Shown: in pieces, positions 35,355 to 44,741 of the stretch
Numbering within the stretch: the stretch's first letter is position 1
How the letters are laid out: each line of letters opens with the position of its first letter
DNA from: CAWAQA01 sp963784065
GTDB lineage: Bacteria; Acidobacteriota; Vicinamibacteria; Vicinamibacterales; UBA2999
Reading direction: 5' to 3'
DNA length: 64,000 bases
Assembly (NCBI GenBank): GCA_963784065.1
Contig: CAWAQA010000001.1
Location: 372,001-436,000 of the forward strand
Program-made: the position numbers and the translations under genes
Notes under the pieces: model-generated
Databases searched by the model: none
Told to the model about the DNA's origin: nothing
Seen by the model: only the letters and a program-made list of their open reading frames with translations

Positions 35355-35533
35355 GGTGGCTCTCCAGTTGAACGCTCTGGGGCTGTCACAAGGACATGCC
35401 ACTAGTTCCACGTAGCGGAGGAATACGCGACGAGAACGATACGGGTATCGGTTCCGACAAGCGATGACAGATCAGGCCGCTTGACGGCCGCCGCAACCCC
35501 GGATCGGCTGCTGCGCTGCGAATCCGCTGCCAG
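35355..35533. promoter_or_regulatory. Promoter region of DUF1800, with a small palindrome
   Basis: CGATACGGGTATCG (35437-35450) is a palindrome with 6-bp arms in the gap upstream of the DUF1800 gene and downstream of the flavoprotein gene. It may be an operator for the DUF1800-DUF1501 pair. No other feature is evident. Confidence 0.3.
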
Positions 35534-36737
35534 TCACCCGACGAGGGCCCGCATGGCCCCTCGGACGGAGAACAGCCTCGAAGGGTTGCCCTCCTCGGCG
35601 ATGAGCGCTTCCAGCTCACGGCGCACGAAGCGTCCCGCATTCGCGCGCCGCGCGAGCAGGTTGAGGAGCCAGGGCCGGGACGACCACGCCTGTGCGGTCC
35701 GGTACGCCTGGTAACGCGTCGCGAACTGACGGCGAAACTCGGCGGCATACGCGCCATGGACGGACTCGAGCGGGCAGGCGCCGCGCAACGCGTCGGACAC
35801 GAGCCGCGCGGCCAGGAGACCGCTCTCCATGGCCTTCCCGATACCCTCGCCGGTCGTGGGATAGGTCATCGCCGCCGCGTCACCGAGCGCCAGCAGGCCC
35901 GGCCGTCCGAGCGTCGCGTTCTGCAGGCCGGTGCGCAGCGGCGCGCCGCGGAATTCCGTGAGCGCTTCGGACTGCGCCACCAGCTCGGCCGCTGGCGCGA
36001 AGCGCGTCGTGAACCGATTCCAGAGGCCACGCAGGCTCGGCGTCTCGCCACGGCCGCCGGCAAAGGCGCCCACGCCCACGTTGTACCGGTTGCCAGGTCC
36101 GGGAAAGATCCACCCGTAGCCGGGACATAAAGACTGGTCGTAGCACGATCGACAAGTGCGGGTAGCGCTCCGCGTAGGATGACGGGACATTGAAGTAGGC
36201 GCGGCCGGCAACCGCGTTCGGTTTAGACGGAGTGGCCAGGCCGAACGCGCGTGACACGACGGCGTTGGCGCCGGTGGCGAGCAGCGTGAACCGCGCGCGA
36301 ACCTGGCGCTCTCCGGCGAGAGCGCGAAAACGGGCTCCACGCACCTGGCGGCCATCCTCGATCGGCTGCAGCGCGGACATCGGCGCCATCAACGCGGCGC
36401 CAGCACCGACGGCGGCCTCCACGAGCAAGGCATCGAGACGGAGCCGTGTCAGGCACAGGAACTCGCCGGCAAGGCTGACCGACTCGCCGCCCGGCGCCAC
36501 GATGTGCAGCGCCCGCGGCTCGACCGCTTCACGCAGCACCGTCTCGCGCAGCCCCATCGTGTCGAGCGCGCCCAGTGCGTCGGGAATCAGGCCATCGCCG
36601 CACGTCTTGTCGCGCGGAAACGTCTCACGATCCACCAGCGCGACGCGCTGTCCCGCACGCGCCAGCGCCCACGCCGCTGCCGCGCCTGCGGGGCCGGCGC
36701 CGATGACCAGCACGTCATGGATGGACTGAGCGCTCAT
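35534..36737 (-). CDS. Geranylgeranyl-reductase-family FAD-dependent oxidoreductase (one frameshift)
   Basis: The FAD Rossmann motif is VLVIGAGPAGAAAAWALARAG, preceded by MSAQSIHD. DRETFPRDKTCGDGLIPDAL is the diagnostic CGDG motif of the geranylgeranyl reductase family. The second FAD motif is LLALGDAAAMTYPTTGEGIGKAMESG. An indel near 36135 lies between HLSIV and YDQSLCPGYGWIFPGPGN. About 400 residues joined. Members saturate isoprenoid chains of quinones, lipids or chlorophylls; the substrate here is unknown, but a menaquinone or membrane lipid is plausible. It diverges from the VOC gene with only 22 bases between. Confidence 0.84.
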
Positions 36738-36759
36738 GGACCACTATCCTACCGGGGCA

Positions 36760-37245
36760 ATGACAACAAAGCGAAAGGCCGTGAGAAAAAGGAAGCCGGG
36801 GAAAGCGAAGGTGTCGCCGCTGCCGAGGGGCGAGACCTCGAACGCCGGCAGCGGCCTCGCGCCGGGCATGCAGATGGTGAACAGTTTCCTCGCGGTGGCG
36901 AACGTCGGCGCCACCATCGAGTTCCTCGAACGCGTGTTCGGCTTCGCGCGCGGGGTCGTCCTGCCCGACACCGACGGCCAGCTGCGCTACGCCGAGATGC
37001 GTCACGGCGAGTCGGTCGTGATGCTGATTCGCAAGGGGGACGCCACGGCCGCCACCGGCGGCGCGGCGGCGCTCTATACCTACGTGGACGACGTGGACCG
37101 CGTGATTGCGGAGGCGCGCGAGGCGGGCGCCGGCGTCGGCGACGCCGAGGACAAGCCGTGGGGAGACCGGGTCGCGATCGTGACCGATCCGGACGGCTAC
37201 CGGTGGGCGCTGGCGACGTTCAAGAAACTGGCGCCGTTCTCGTAA
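36760..37245 (+). CDS. VOC (glyoxalase/bleomycin-resistance-like) family protein
   Basis: A 161-residue intact protein. The first 20 residues are very basic (TTKRKAVRKRKPGKAKVS). The VOC fold follows: MVNSFLAVANVGATIEFLE, RVFGFARGVVLPDTDGQLRY, AALYTYVDDVDRVIAEAREA, DRVAIVTDPDGYRWALATF. This is the PhnB/YdfO-like single-domain type, whose members bind a metal with His/Glu residues; only part of the ligand set is visible. The ATG at 36760 is preferred to one at 36736, which would overlap the divergent gene. Function unknown. Confidence 0.75.
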   Translation: MTTKRKAVRKRKPGKAKVSPLPRGETSNAGSGLAPGMQMVNSFLAVANVGATIEFLERVFGFARGVVLPDTDGQLRYAEMRHGESVVMLIRKGDATAATGGAAALYTYVDDVDRVIAEAREAGAGVGDAEDKPWGDRVAIVTDPDGYRWALATFKKLAPFS

Positions 37246-37264
37246 CATCTTTCACAGACACGGG

Positions 37265-37321
37265 CCACAGAGACACGGAGACACAGAGGGTCATCGTCTC
37301 TGTGCCTCTGTGCCTCTGTGG
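37265..37321. repeat. 24-bp hairpin of the CCACAGAG family between convergent genes
   Basis: The sequence at 37265-37288 (CCACAGAGACACGGAGACACAGAG in parts) pairs with 37298-37321 at 21 of 24 positions around a 9-base loop. It fills the space between the VOC stop (37245) and the TonB receptor stop (37329), so it may act as a two-way terminator. Confidence 0.75.
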
Positions 37322-37328
37322 TTCGTGA

Positions 37329-40232
37329 TCAGAAGATCACCCGGAAACCGAGCTGGAGCTGCCGCTGCTCGTAGCCGCCGGTCGGCCGGAACACAGCGCC
37401 GCGCTCTACGACGCCGGGCTCGGGGATCGGGATGGCCGGGACACCGTCCGCGTCGGTCAGCACCGTGCTGGCCGCACTGGCCCACTGCACCGAGTTGAAG
37501 ACGTTCTTCACCTCGGCGAGGAACTCGAGCCTGGCGGACCCCACGACCGGGAACAGCCGCGTGTACCGCAGATCGACGTTGCGGCGCGCGGGCAGCTGGT
37601 AGGAGTTGCGCGCCACGCCGATCGGACGGTCACTTCCGATTCCGTCGTTGTTCAGTTCGCGGGTGCTGCGCAGCGTCACCGGAATCCCGCTCGCCAGCTG
37701 GATCGCCACGCCGAACTGGTTGTTGTTGACGATGGCCCCGGCGATCCCGCCGACCTCGAATTCCGGCTGCGCGACGATGCTGCCGACGAAGGTGTGACGC
37801 TGGTCGAGGATGTTCGGACCGAGGTCGGTATCGAGGTCCGCCGGATCGCTGCGGCCTCCCGTGTCGCCCTGCACCGACAGCGTCGAGGTGATCGGGGCGT
37901 TGTCCTCTGCCTTCGCCAGCGTATACGCCAGGTCCCACTGGATGCCGCGGGAAAAGCGGCGGGTGAGTTGCAGCGTCATGCCCTTGTACGTCGAGTCCCC
38001 GATCGCCTGCGTGCTGAAGACGGCGTTGAATCGAGGGTCCAGACGCGTCGCGGCGTTGATCGCCGTGCTGTAGATCGGCCGGCCATCGGGCAGCGTGCCA
38101 ATCGGGTTGATCAGGTTGATGTTGCTCACGACCGGCAGGTTCTCGCCGCGCGTATACATCAATCCCACCGCCGCCGAGTAGTTCTGGCCGAGTCCGCGCT
38201 CGAGCTGCACGTTGTTCTGCCACATGCGCGCGATCTGGAAATCGGGGTCCACGGTCCACGCCGTGTTCGAGGCCGCGGCGGTGCCGGCGGCGAGCACCGC
38301 CGGGAACGCGGGCGCGCCCGGCTGCGTCGGCTGCAGCGTCGCGCTGCCGCGCGTCGTCGTCCCGTCGCTCACGATGGCCTGCTCGTAGATCGCGTTGATC
38401 GGCTGGTCGTACATCAGGCCGGTGTTGCCGCGGAGGACGGTGCGACGGTCCGCACCGAGCGTCCAGACAAAGCCGGCGCGCGGCTGCAGGTTGTTCGTAT
38501 CGCGGCGGAACTCCCGCGCCGTCTCGACCAGTGAGCCCGCGTTCCCGTCCGGCGGCTGGTAGACGTCGTAACGCAGGCCGTACAGCACCTTCAGGTCCGG
38601 CGTCAGCCGCCAGTCGTCCTGGACGAAGAACGCGTACATCGACGTCGAGTACTCGTAGCCGGGCTGACCGAAGAACTGCTGGAACGAGGTATACCCGAAG
38701 CGGGCAGCGCCGCTGGCGGCGGCGAGGTAGGCATCGACACTCGGGAACGTATAGAGCTGGAACGGCGTCTGCGTGCGCGTGTCGTCAACCCACTGGCCGC
38801 TGAACCCGGCTTTGTAGGCGTGATTCCCGCGAATGTACGTCCCGTTGTCGATCACCTGGAAGATGTTCTCGGTGAACCCGAAGCCGGCGTCGGCGTTGCC
38901 GGCAACCGGGCCGCCGAAGTTCGCGACGCCGGGGATGCGAACGGCCGCGCCGGTGCCGGCGCGCGCTCCGGGGACACGGGACTGGCTGCGCGTCGCGTAC
39001 TGCACGCGGAACTCGTTCAGGACGTTGCTCCCGAAGGTCGAGACCACCTGGCCGGCCGTCGAATGCTGCCGGTCGGCGAAATCGGTTCCCTGCTGGACGG
39101 AATTCGGCGCCCCCGAGGCCTCGCTGCCGATGTTGTCGCTGATGAAGTTGTCGAAGAAGATGTAGCGCACGTTCAGACGGTGTGCGTTGGCGAGCTGGTG
39201 ATCGATCTTGCCGATGGCGAACTTCGTATCGCCGGCCGCGGGAATGTAGGGCGGCTCGTCGAGGCCAAGGCGCGCCGCGGCGGCAGCCGGGATCGTGACG
39301 ACGCGTCCGCCGGAAAAATCGCGCCGCGCGTTCTCGAACCCGGCGAAGAAATGCGTCCGGTCGCGCACGATCGGACCGCCGGCGTCAACCGTGAACACGT
39401 TCACGTCGGTCGGCGGCTTCGGCGGATTCGAGGCGCGGTTCGCGAAGAACGGGAACGCGGCGAACGGCCGGCGCTGAAACCGGTAGCTGCCCTGCCCGCG
39501 GATGACGTTCGTGCCCGATGGCGTAATCGCGTTGTAGACCATCCCCATCGTCTGGCCGAACTCCGGCGCGTAGCCGGTGGTCACGACCTTCACTTCGCGG
39601 ATCATCACTTCCGACATCGGCATCTGCCGCAGGCCGGCGCGATCCTTCTGCGTGTTGTCGTTGCCGTCGATCTGGTAGTTCACCCGCAGCAGCGCGCCGT
39701 TCACGGTGAGACGCGGCACGCCGAATTCCTGCGTCTCGAAGCCGACCACGCCCGGCTGCAGCAGCGCAAAGTTATAGGGATTGCGCGAGGTGAGCGGGAG
39801 CGTCTTGATCTCGCGCTCGTTCAGCACGCGGCCCTGCTCGATGCGTCCGAAGTCCACGACCGGCGCTTCGGCGGTCACGGAGACGACCTCGCTGAGCGCC
39901 CCGACGCCGAGCTTCACGTTGATGACGGCCACCTGCCCGGCGGACAGCGCCACGCCCGTCTGCTCGTAGCGGCGGAAGCCCTGCAGCTCCGCGCTCACGC
40001 GATACGAACCGAGCGGGAGCAGCGGCGCGCGGAAGACGCCGCTCTCGTTGGTGACGACCACGCGTGAATCGCCGGTGTCGGTATTGCTGACCGTCACGGT
40101 GACCCCGGGCAGGACGCCGCCCGAATCGTCGACGACGCTGCCTTCGATGGTGCCGTTGATCGCTTGTCCCTGCGCCGCAGCGGCCGAGGTCAGTGAGAGG
40201 GAGAGCAGAAACACGAACAGTGCCCGCAGCAT
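37329..40232 (-). CDS. Oar-like TonB-dependent receptor with carboxypeptidase-regulatory domain
   Basis: A 967-residue intact outer-membrane protein. Signal peptide MLRALFVFLLSLSLTSAAAAQ. Residues 25-110 form a carboxypeptidase regulatory-like Ig fold (IEGSVVDDSGGVLPGVTVTV, VFRAPLLPLGSYRVSAEL). The plug follows (LPLTSRNPYNFALLQPGV, NYQIDGNDNTQKDRAGL) and then the barrel, ending in ...QLQLGFRVIF with a terminal Phe for BAM. This is the Oar/cell-adhesion type, greatly expanded in Acidobacteriota. The ligand is unknown. It has no adjacent SusD-like gene. The gene ends at a strong inverted repeat. Confidence 0.88.
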   Translation of the reverse strand: MLRALFVFLLSLSLTSAAAAQGQAINGTIEGSVVDDSGGVLPGVTVTVSNTDTGDSRVVVTNESGVFRAPLLPLGSYRVSAELQGFRRYEQTGVALSAGQVAVINVKLGVGALSEVVSVTAEAPVVDFGRIEQGRVLNEREIKTLPLTSRNPYNFALLQPGVVGFETQEFGVPRLTVNGALLRVNYQIDGNDNTQKDRAGLRQMPMSEVMIREVKVVTTGYAPEFGQTMGMVYNAITPSGTNVIRGQGSYRFQRRPFAAFPFFANRASNPPKPPTDVNVFTVDAGGPIVRDRTHFFAGFENARRDFSGGRVVTIPAAAAARLGLDEPPYIPAAGDTKFAIGKIDHQLANAHRLNVRYIFFDNFISDNIGSEASGAPNSVQQGTDFADRQHSTAGQVVSTFGSNVLNEFRVQYATRSQSRVPGARAGTGAAVRIPGVANFGGPVAGNADAGFGFTENIFQVIDNGTYIRGNHAYKAGFSGQWVDDTRTQTPFQLYTFPSVDAYLAAASGAARFGYTSFQQFFGQPGYEYSTSMYAFFVQDDWRLTPDLKVLYGLRYDVYQPPDGNAGSLVETAREFRRDTNNLQPRAGFVWTLGADRRTVLRGNTGLMYDQPINAIYEQAIVSDGTTTRGSATLQPTQPGAPAFPAVLAAGTAAASNTAWTVDPDFQIARMWQNNVQLERGLGQNYSAAVGLMYTRGENLPVVSNINLINPIGTLPDGRPIYSTAINAATRLDPRFNAVFSTQAIGDSTYKGMTLQLTRRFSRGIQWDLAYTLAKAEDNAPITSTLSVQGDTGGRSDPADLDTDLGPNILDQRHTFVGSIVAQPEFEVGGIAGAIVNNNQFGVAIQLASGIPVTLRSTRELNNDGIGSDRPIGVARNSYQLPARRNVDLRYTRLFPVVGSARLEFLAEVKNVFNSVQWASAASTVLTDADGVPAIPIPEPGVVERGAVFRPTGGYEQRQLQLGFRVIF

Positions 40233-40310
40233 GGTGAGCGACCTCCAGTGAGAACCCGAAAATCGAGTATAGCGAAGACCGTCGACCGCAGACCGCAGAC
40301 CGCAGAGCCG

Positions 40311-41448
40311 CTATTGCAGGACCGCTTGATAGCAGGCTTCGTAGAGGGGCACGACATCCTCGGCACAGAATCGCGTGAGGACGCGGTGCCGGGCCGCCTG
40401 CGCGACGGAACGATGCCTCGCGGGATCGGTCAGCACGCGCGATGGCGCTCTGCGCCATCGCGTCGTGCGCGTCGAGCGGATGCAGGAACCCGCTCACGCC
40501 GTGCTCGATGACCTCGGGGAGCCCGCCCACGTTTGACGCCACCACCGGCACCTCGCACGCCATCGCCTCGAGCGCCGCCAGGCCAAAGCTCTCCTGCGCC
40601 GATGGCAGCAGGAAGAGATCGCTCGCCGACAACAGGGGAATGACTTCCTCCTGGGCGCCGACCGCGTGGACGAGACCGGAGATGTCCCGCTGCCGGGCGA
40701 CGCGGTAGGCGGCCGCCAGCTCCGGACCATCACCGACGAGCAGCAGGCGGGCAGGCACGCGCTGGCGAATGCGGTCGAACACGTCGACCACCGCGTCGAT
40801 GCGCTTCACGGGGCGGAAGTTCGAGATGTGCGTCACGACCCGCGCATTCGGATCGTCGCCGGTGAACCGGCGCCGTAGCGCGCCGGCCTCGATGCGCCTG
40901 TAGACCTCGCAGTCGAGGAAGTTGGGAATGACCTGGATCTCGCGCTGCACGCCGAGCTCCGACACCGTTGACGCTCGCAGGCTTGCGGACACGGCGGTCA
41001 CGGCATCCGATCGCTCGATCGAGAACGCCACGATCTCCGAATACGACGGGTCACTGCCGACGAGGGTGATGTCCGTGCCGTGCAGCGTCGTGATCACGCG
41101 CGGCGCCGCGCGCCGGTCGGTCGCCGCGATGACCTGCTGTGCCATGAACGCGGCGGCGGCGTGCGGAACGGCATAGTGGGCGTGCACGACGTCGAGGCGG
41201 AAGTCGCGCGCGACCTGGACGATCTTGTTGGCGAGCGAGAGCAGATACTGCGGCTCGCGGAACAGCGGGTACGTCGGCGTCACGACCTGGTGGAACGAGA
41301 GGCCGTCCTGGTATTCACCGAGCCGGAAGGGCATCTCCGTGCTGATCACGTGCACCTGGTGACCGCGGCGCGCGAGGATCTTGCCGAGCTCCGTGGCGAC
41401 AACGCCGCTCCCGCCAACCGACGGGTAGCAGACGATCCCGACGTTCAC
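40311..41448 (-). CDS. bshA: BshA: N-acetyl-alpha-D-glucosaminyl L-malate synthase (one frameshift)
   Basis: A GT4 glycosyltransferase that joins GlcNAc to malate in bacillithiol synthesis. The N-terminus NVGIVCYPSVGGSGVVATELG and HVISTEMPFRLGEYQ are near-diagnostic of BshA, as are HAHYAVPHAAAAFMA, TTLHGTDITLVGSD and VIPNFLDCEVYRR. The donor-binding motif is SAQESFGLAALEAMACEVPVV. The last 45 residues shift frame near 40440 and end YEACYQAVLQ at TAG 40311. GTG 41448 overlaps the bshB1 stop. About 378 residues. Confidence 0.88.
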
Positions 41449-42165
41449 CCCGTTCCGCCTTCCAGCAGGTGCGCAGCCACGACCAGGTGCCGCACCACCA
41501 CGCCCTCCGCATGCGCGACGCCGACCTGCGCCCCGAAGTGGGCGTCGCGGCTCTCGATCAGCTGCTGAAACCGCGAAGACGTCAGCCTCGTCGCCACCGC
41601 GTCGGCGGACGACGGCGCGAACTGCGTCACGTGGCAGGCCAGCGCCCGCTGCTTCACGGCGTAGTGTGCGCTGACGTCCACGACGAACGACGGTGGGACC
41701 GAATCGTTGATGAAGTAGAAACACAGCCGCCCGGTCTTCCACGCCTCGCCGTCGGCGGGATAGCGGCGCAGCCCGGCGCTGAAGACACCCTCTGACACGA
41801 GCTGGCTGGCACTCGACGTGATCGGGATGTCGATCGTCCCAGTACGGAGCAGCCACCGCGCGCGGCCGCGCCTGGCGCACCAGTGAGGCGACAGCCCGCA
41901 CGTGTTCCGCTTCGCGGCCGAGCGCCCGATCCGGGAGCCGCAGGTTCACGCGCCACGCGGCGCCGAGCACCGCGCGCGCGGCTTCGGCTTCCGCCAGGCG
42001 CTCCTCGACGGTGCCGTTGCTGCCCATCTCGCCGGCGGTCAAATCGCACAATCCCACCCGGTGCCCCAGCGCCGCATGCTTGGCAACGATGCCGCCGAGG
42101 CCGATCTCGATGTCGTCGGGATGCGGACCGAATGCGAGGACGTCTACGGGGCCGTCAACGGTCAT
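41445..42165 (-). CDS. bshB1: BshB1: bacillithiol deacetylase (PIG-L/LmbE family; frameshift)
   Basis: Removes the acetyl group from GlcNAc-malate, the second step of bacillithiol synthesis. The zinc motif is FGPHPDDIEIGLGG, with DLTAGEMGSNGTVEERLAEA and YWDDRHPDH (third ligand). A shift near 41830 leads into LVSEGVFSAGLRRYPADGEA, LCFYFINDSVPPSFVVDVSA and QLIESRDAHFGAQVGV, all typical of BshB1. About 238 residues. It overlaps the upstream flavoprotein by 4 bases and the downstream bshA by 4 bases. The final enzyme, BshC, is not in the window. Confidence 0.88.
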
Positions 42166-43379
42166 CGTGCCCACGCGAACACCTCGTCCCCCTTTTCGGG
42201 GCGAGCCTGGAGCGCCCGCAGCAGAATCCGCGCGGACAGGAACGCGCCGGTGACCGAATGCGGCGGACTGCCAAGGGCGAACAGGTGATGAGGATAGTTG
42301 CGGTGCGCTCCGATGTACATGAGCCCGTCGGCGGCTTCTCCGTATGACGCGTCCCAGCCGTATTCCGGTATCAATCCCGAGATCGCCGGATACATCGTCA
42401 ACAGGCCGTACATCAGGTGGCCCGTCCGCTGGACGATCGCCGCGTCCCGCGTGCGCGCGGGCGTCTCCGGCTGGTCGCCGCCCGACACGATGAGGCGATC
42501 GTCCGGTGTCCAGCGGAGGCGCCGCGGCGGAACCCGCGTGTCCCGGATGGCCACGGCCGGATCGCCGAGTTGCCTCCGCATCGAGGCCGGGAGCGGCTCG
42601 GTGAGGACGAAATAGGCGTCCCGCGTCTTGAAATGACGGCGCAGCGGCTTGAACAACGCGGTGGCCGTTCCCGTCGCGATGATCACCCTGCGGGCGCGCA
42701 GCGTACCGCCGTCCACGGTGATCTCCACGTCTTTCGCCGCCGCGCGGACTTTCGTGACCGGCGAGCGTTCGAAGATCTGCGCGCGCCGTTTCACCGCGGC
42801 CGTCGCGAGACCGACGCCCGCGCGATACGGATCGAGGCTGAACGCATCGCGCATGCGCATCCCGCCTGGCGCATCGAGGTTCGCGACCTTCTTGATCTGC
42901 TTGTCCGTGAGCCAGGTGACATCGAGACCGGCCGCCACCCGCGCGTCGTATTCGCGGCGAAGCGTCTTCTCGTCGCCGAGGTCTGCCGCGACGACCACGT
43001 CGAGCGCTTCGAGCGCGCACTTGATGCCAAGCCGCCTGACGAGCGCCGCTGCCTCGCGCGCGCCGCTGCGCCATACCTCGAACGCACGGCGTGCCGAGCG
43101 GATCCCGTGCGCCGCCGCGAGGTCGCGGAACTGCGGACCGGGGTCGGGCAGGAGCAGCCCGGAACTCCGGCCGGAGGCGCCGTGGCAGACGCGGTCCTGC
43201 TCGAGGAGCACGGGCCGAAGGCCGTTCGCGGCACACGTGTATGCGATGGCGCAGCCGGTCAGTCCGCCGCCGACGATGACAACGTCGGCGGCGTGGTCGC
43301 CCCGGAACCGCGTGAAATCAGGTCGGCGGGAGGTCGGAAACTGATGAATCCAGGGTGAAACCCCGTAGCGTGTGCGCAT
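42162..43379 (-). CDS. FAD-dependent oxidoreductase, DAO family
   Basis: A 405-residue intact protein. The N-terminus MRTRYGVSPWIHQFPTSRRP precedes the FAD motif VVIVGGGLTGCAIAYTCAANG. GASGRSSGLLLP, LRARRVIIATGTATALF and a C-terminal GDQPETPARTRDAAIVQ region fit the DAO (glycine oxidase-like) superfamily. LMYIGAHRNYPHHLFALGSPP near the C-terminus is the FAD-contact strand. The substrate is unknown. It is first in a three-gene operon with bshB1 and bshA (stop/start overlaps), which hints at a thiol- or amino-acid-related role, but this is inference. Confidence 0.82.
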   Translation of the reverse strand: MRTRYGVSPWIHQFPTSRRPDFTRFRGDHAADVVIVGGGLTGCAIAYTCAANGLRPVLLEQDRVCHGASGRSSGLLLPDPGPQFRDLAAAHGIRSARRAFEVWRSGAREAAALVRRLGIKCALEALDVVVAADLGDEKTLRREYDARVAAGLDVTWLTDKQIKKVANLDAPGGMRMRDAFSLDPYRAGVGLATAAVKRRAQIFERSPVTKVRAAAKDVEITVDGGTLRARRVIIATGTATALFKPLRRHFKTRDAYFVLTEPLPASMRRQLGDPAVAIRDTRVPPRRLRWTPDDRLIVSGGDQPETPARTRDAAIVQRTGHLMYGLLTMYPAISGLIPEYGWDASYGEAADGLMYIGAHRNYPHHLFALGSPPHSVTGAFLSARILLRALQARPEKGDEVFAWAR

Positions 43380-43389
43380 GTAAGCACTA

Positions 43390-43417
43390 ATGCCAGATGC
43401 TCAATGCCAGATGCTCA
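43390..43417. repeat. Tandem 14-base direct repeat
   Basis: ATGCCAGATGCTCA occurs twice in a row (43390-43403 and 43404-43417) in the gap between the flavoprotein and ada genes. TGGCATT and GGGCATT units further along (43480-43510) give partial inverted partners. Confidence 0.6.
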
Positions 43418-43510
43418 TTGCCAAGGCTGAATCGGGCAGCCGGCCCTGCACCAGTCCGCCGCGATTCCTTTGGCAGTGCGCATCGGGCATTTTGCACTTG
43501 GCATTGTGCA

Positions 43511-44561
43511 TTATTTGGCCTCTTTCTCCAGCAGGGCCTTCTTCCGTTCGACCCCCCACCGGTATCCGGCGAGGCTCCCGTCCTTGCCAACCACCCGGTG
43601 ACATGGGATGAGAAGGCACACCTTGTTGGTGGCGCAGGCCCGCGCCACCGCGCGCACGGCGGAAGCGGCGCCGATGGCGCTGGCGACGTCGCTGTACGAA
43701 CGGGTTTCGCCGTACGGGATCGACTGGAGATACCGCCAGACTCTCCACTGGAACGCGGTGCCCTGCACGTCCAGAGGCAGGTCGAGGTGCGGCCGCCGGC
43801 CCTCCAGGTGGGCCACGATGCCGCGGATCCACGGCGTGAACGCTGATTCGTCGCGGGTCAGCGTGGCGTGCGGGTATTCCGTCGCGCAGCTCCGCCTCGA
43901 GGCGATCCTCCCGATCGCCCAGCATCACGGAACAGATGCCCTTGGAGGTCCCTGCAATCAGCAGCCGTCCCAGCGCGGAATCCACCACGGCGTAGCTGAC
44001 CGCCTCGCCGCGGCCGCCGCGGCGGTGCGCGGCCGGCGTCATCCCCCGTCCCGTCGGGCTGCGCTCGTACACCCGGCTGACCGAGCCGTAGCCGGCATCG
44101 TAGACGGCGAGCGACAGCGCCGTGCCATTTCGCAACTCGCCCCGGAAGTGGCGGGCGCGCAGCGCGTCCTGGTAGGCGCGCGGCGAGATGCCGACGAGCT
44201 TCGAGAATGTCCGTTGGAAATGAAACGGGCTGGTGCCGACGCGGGCCGCCAGCTGCGCCAGCGTGATCGGCCGATCGGCGTGCCTGGCGATGAACGCGCA
44301 GGCGTCCCGTACCTGCGTGAGGCCCGCCGGCGGCGCTTTTCCCTGTCGCGGCCGGCAGCGCCGGCACTCGCGGTAGCCGGCAATCTCTGCGACCTCCGGC
44401 GTCGAGAAGAACGCCACCGAGTCCCGGCGCGGCCGCCGGCTGGGACAGCCCGGCCGGCAGTAGACGCCGGTGGAGCGCACGCCATAAATGAAATCAGCGC
44501 TGGCGTCGCGCGACAGCACCGCGTTCCATAGTTCGTCGGCGGCAGGCTGGGGACTGATCAT
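43511..44561 (-). CDS. ada: Ada-like methylphosphotriester/O6-methylguanine methyltransferase and AraC regulator (one frameshift)
   Basis: The N-terminal zinc domain (DELWNAVLSRDASADFIYGV, VYCRPGCPSRRPRRDSVAFF, GYRECRRCRP) carries the Cys cluster that accepts methyl groups from phosphotriesters. An AraC helix-turn-helix follows (HADRPITLAQLAARVGTSPF). The C-terminal methyltransferase holds the active-site motif LLIPCHRVVGKDGSLAGYRWG. One indel near 43880 joins VMLGDREDRLEAELR to HLEGRRPHLDLPLDVQGTAF. About 350 residues, normal for Ada. It repairs alkylated DNA and, once methylated, activates transcription, probably of itself. Confidence 0.87.
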
Positions 44562-44741
44562 GTTGTCGCCCTCTAGTGGACGATCATACCTGTAGGTTAC
44601 GACAGATGCGAGCGCGATCGCGAGGGCCCACGGGAGGCCGGTAGGATTCGAAGAGAAGGCTGCCGTGTGCCGTGAGCTGTCGCATTGTGCCGCGGCCGCG
44701 AGTCCCGATCTATCCGCTCCTTGCGACTAATATTGACATGC

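Noticed and set aside
32552..35405. Direct repeat ACATGCCACTAG at 32552-32563 and 35394-35405 flanking the DUF1501-DUF1800 pair
   Set aside because: A 12-base match between two sites is expected by chance many times in 64 kb, and nothing else marks a mobile unit there.
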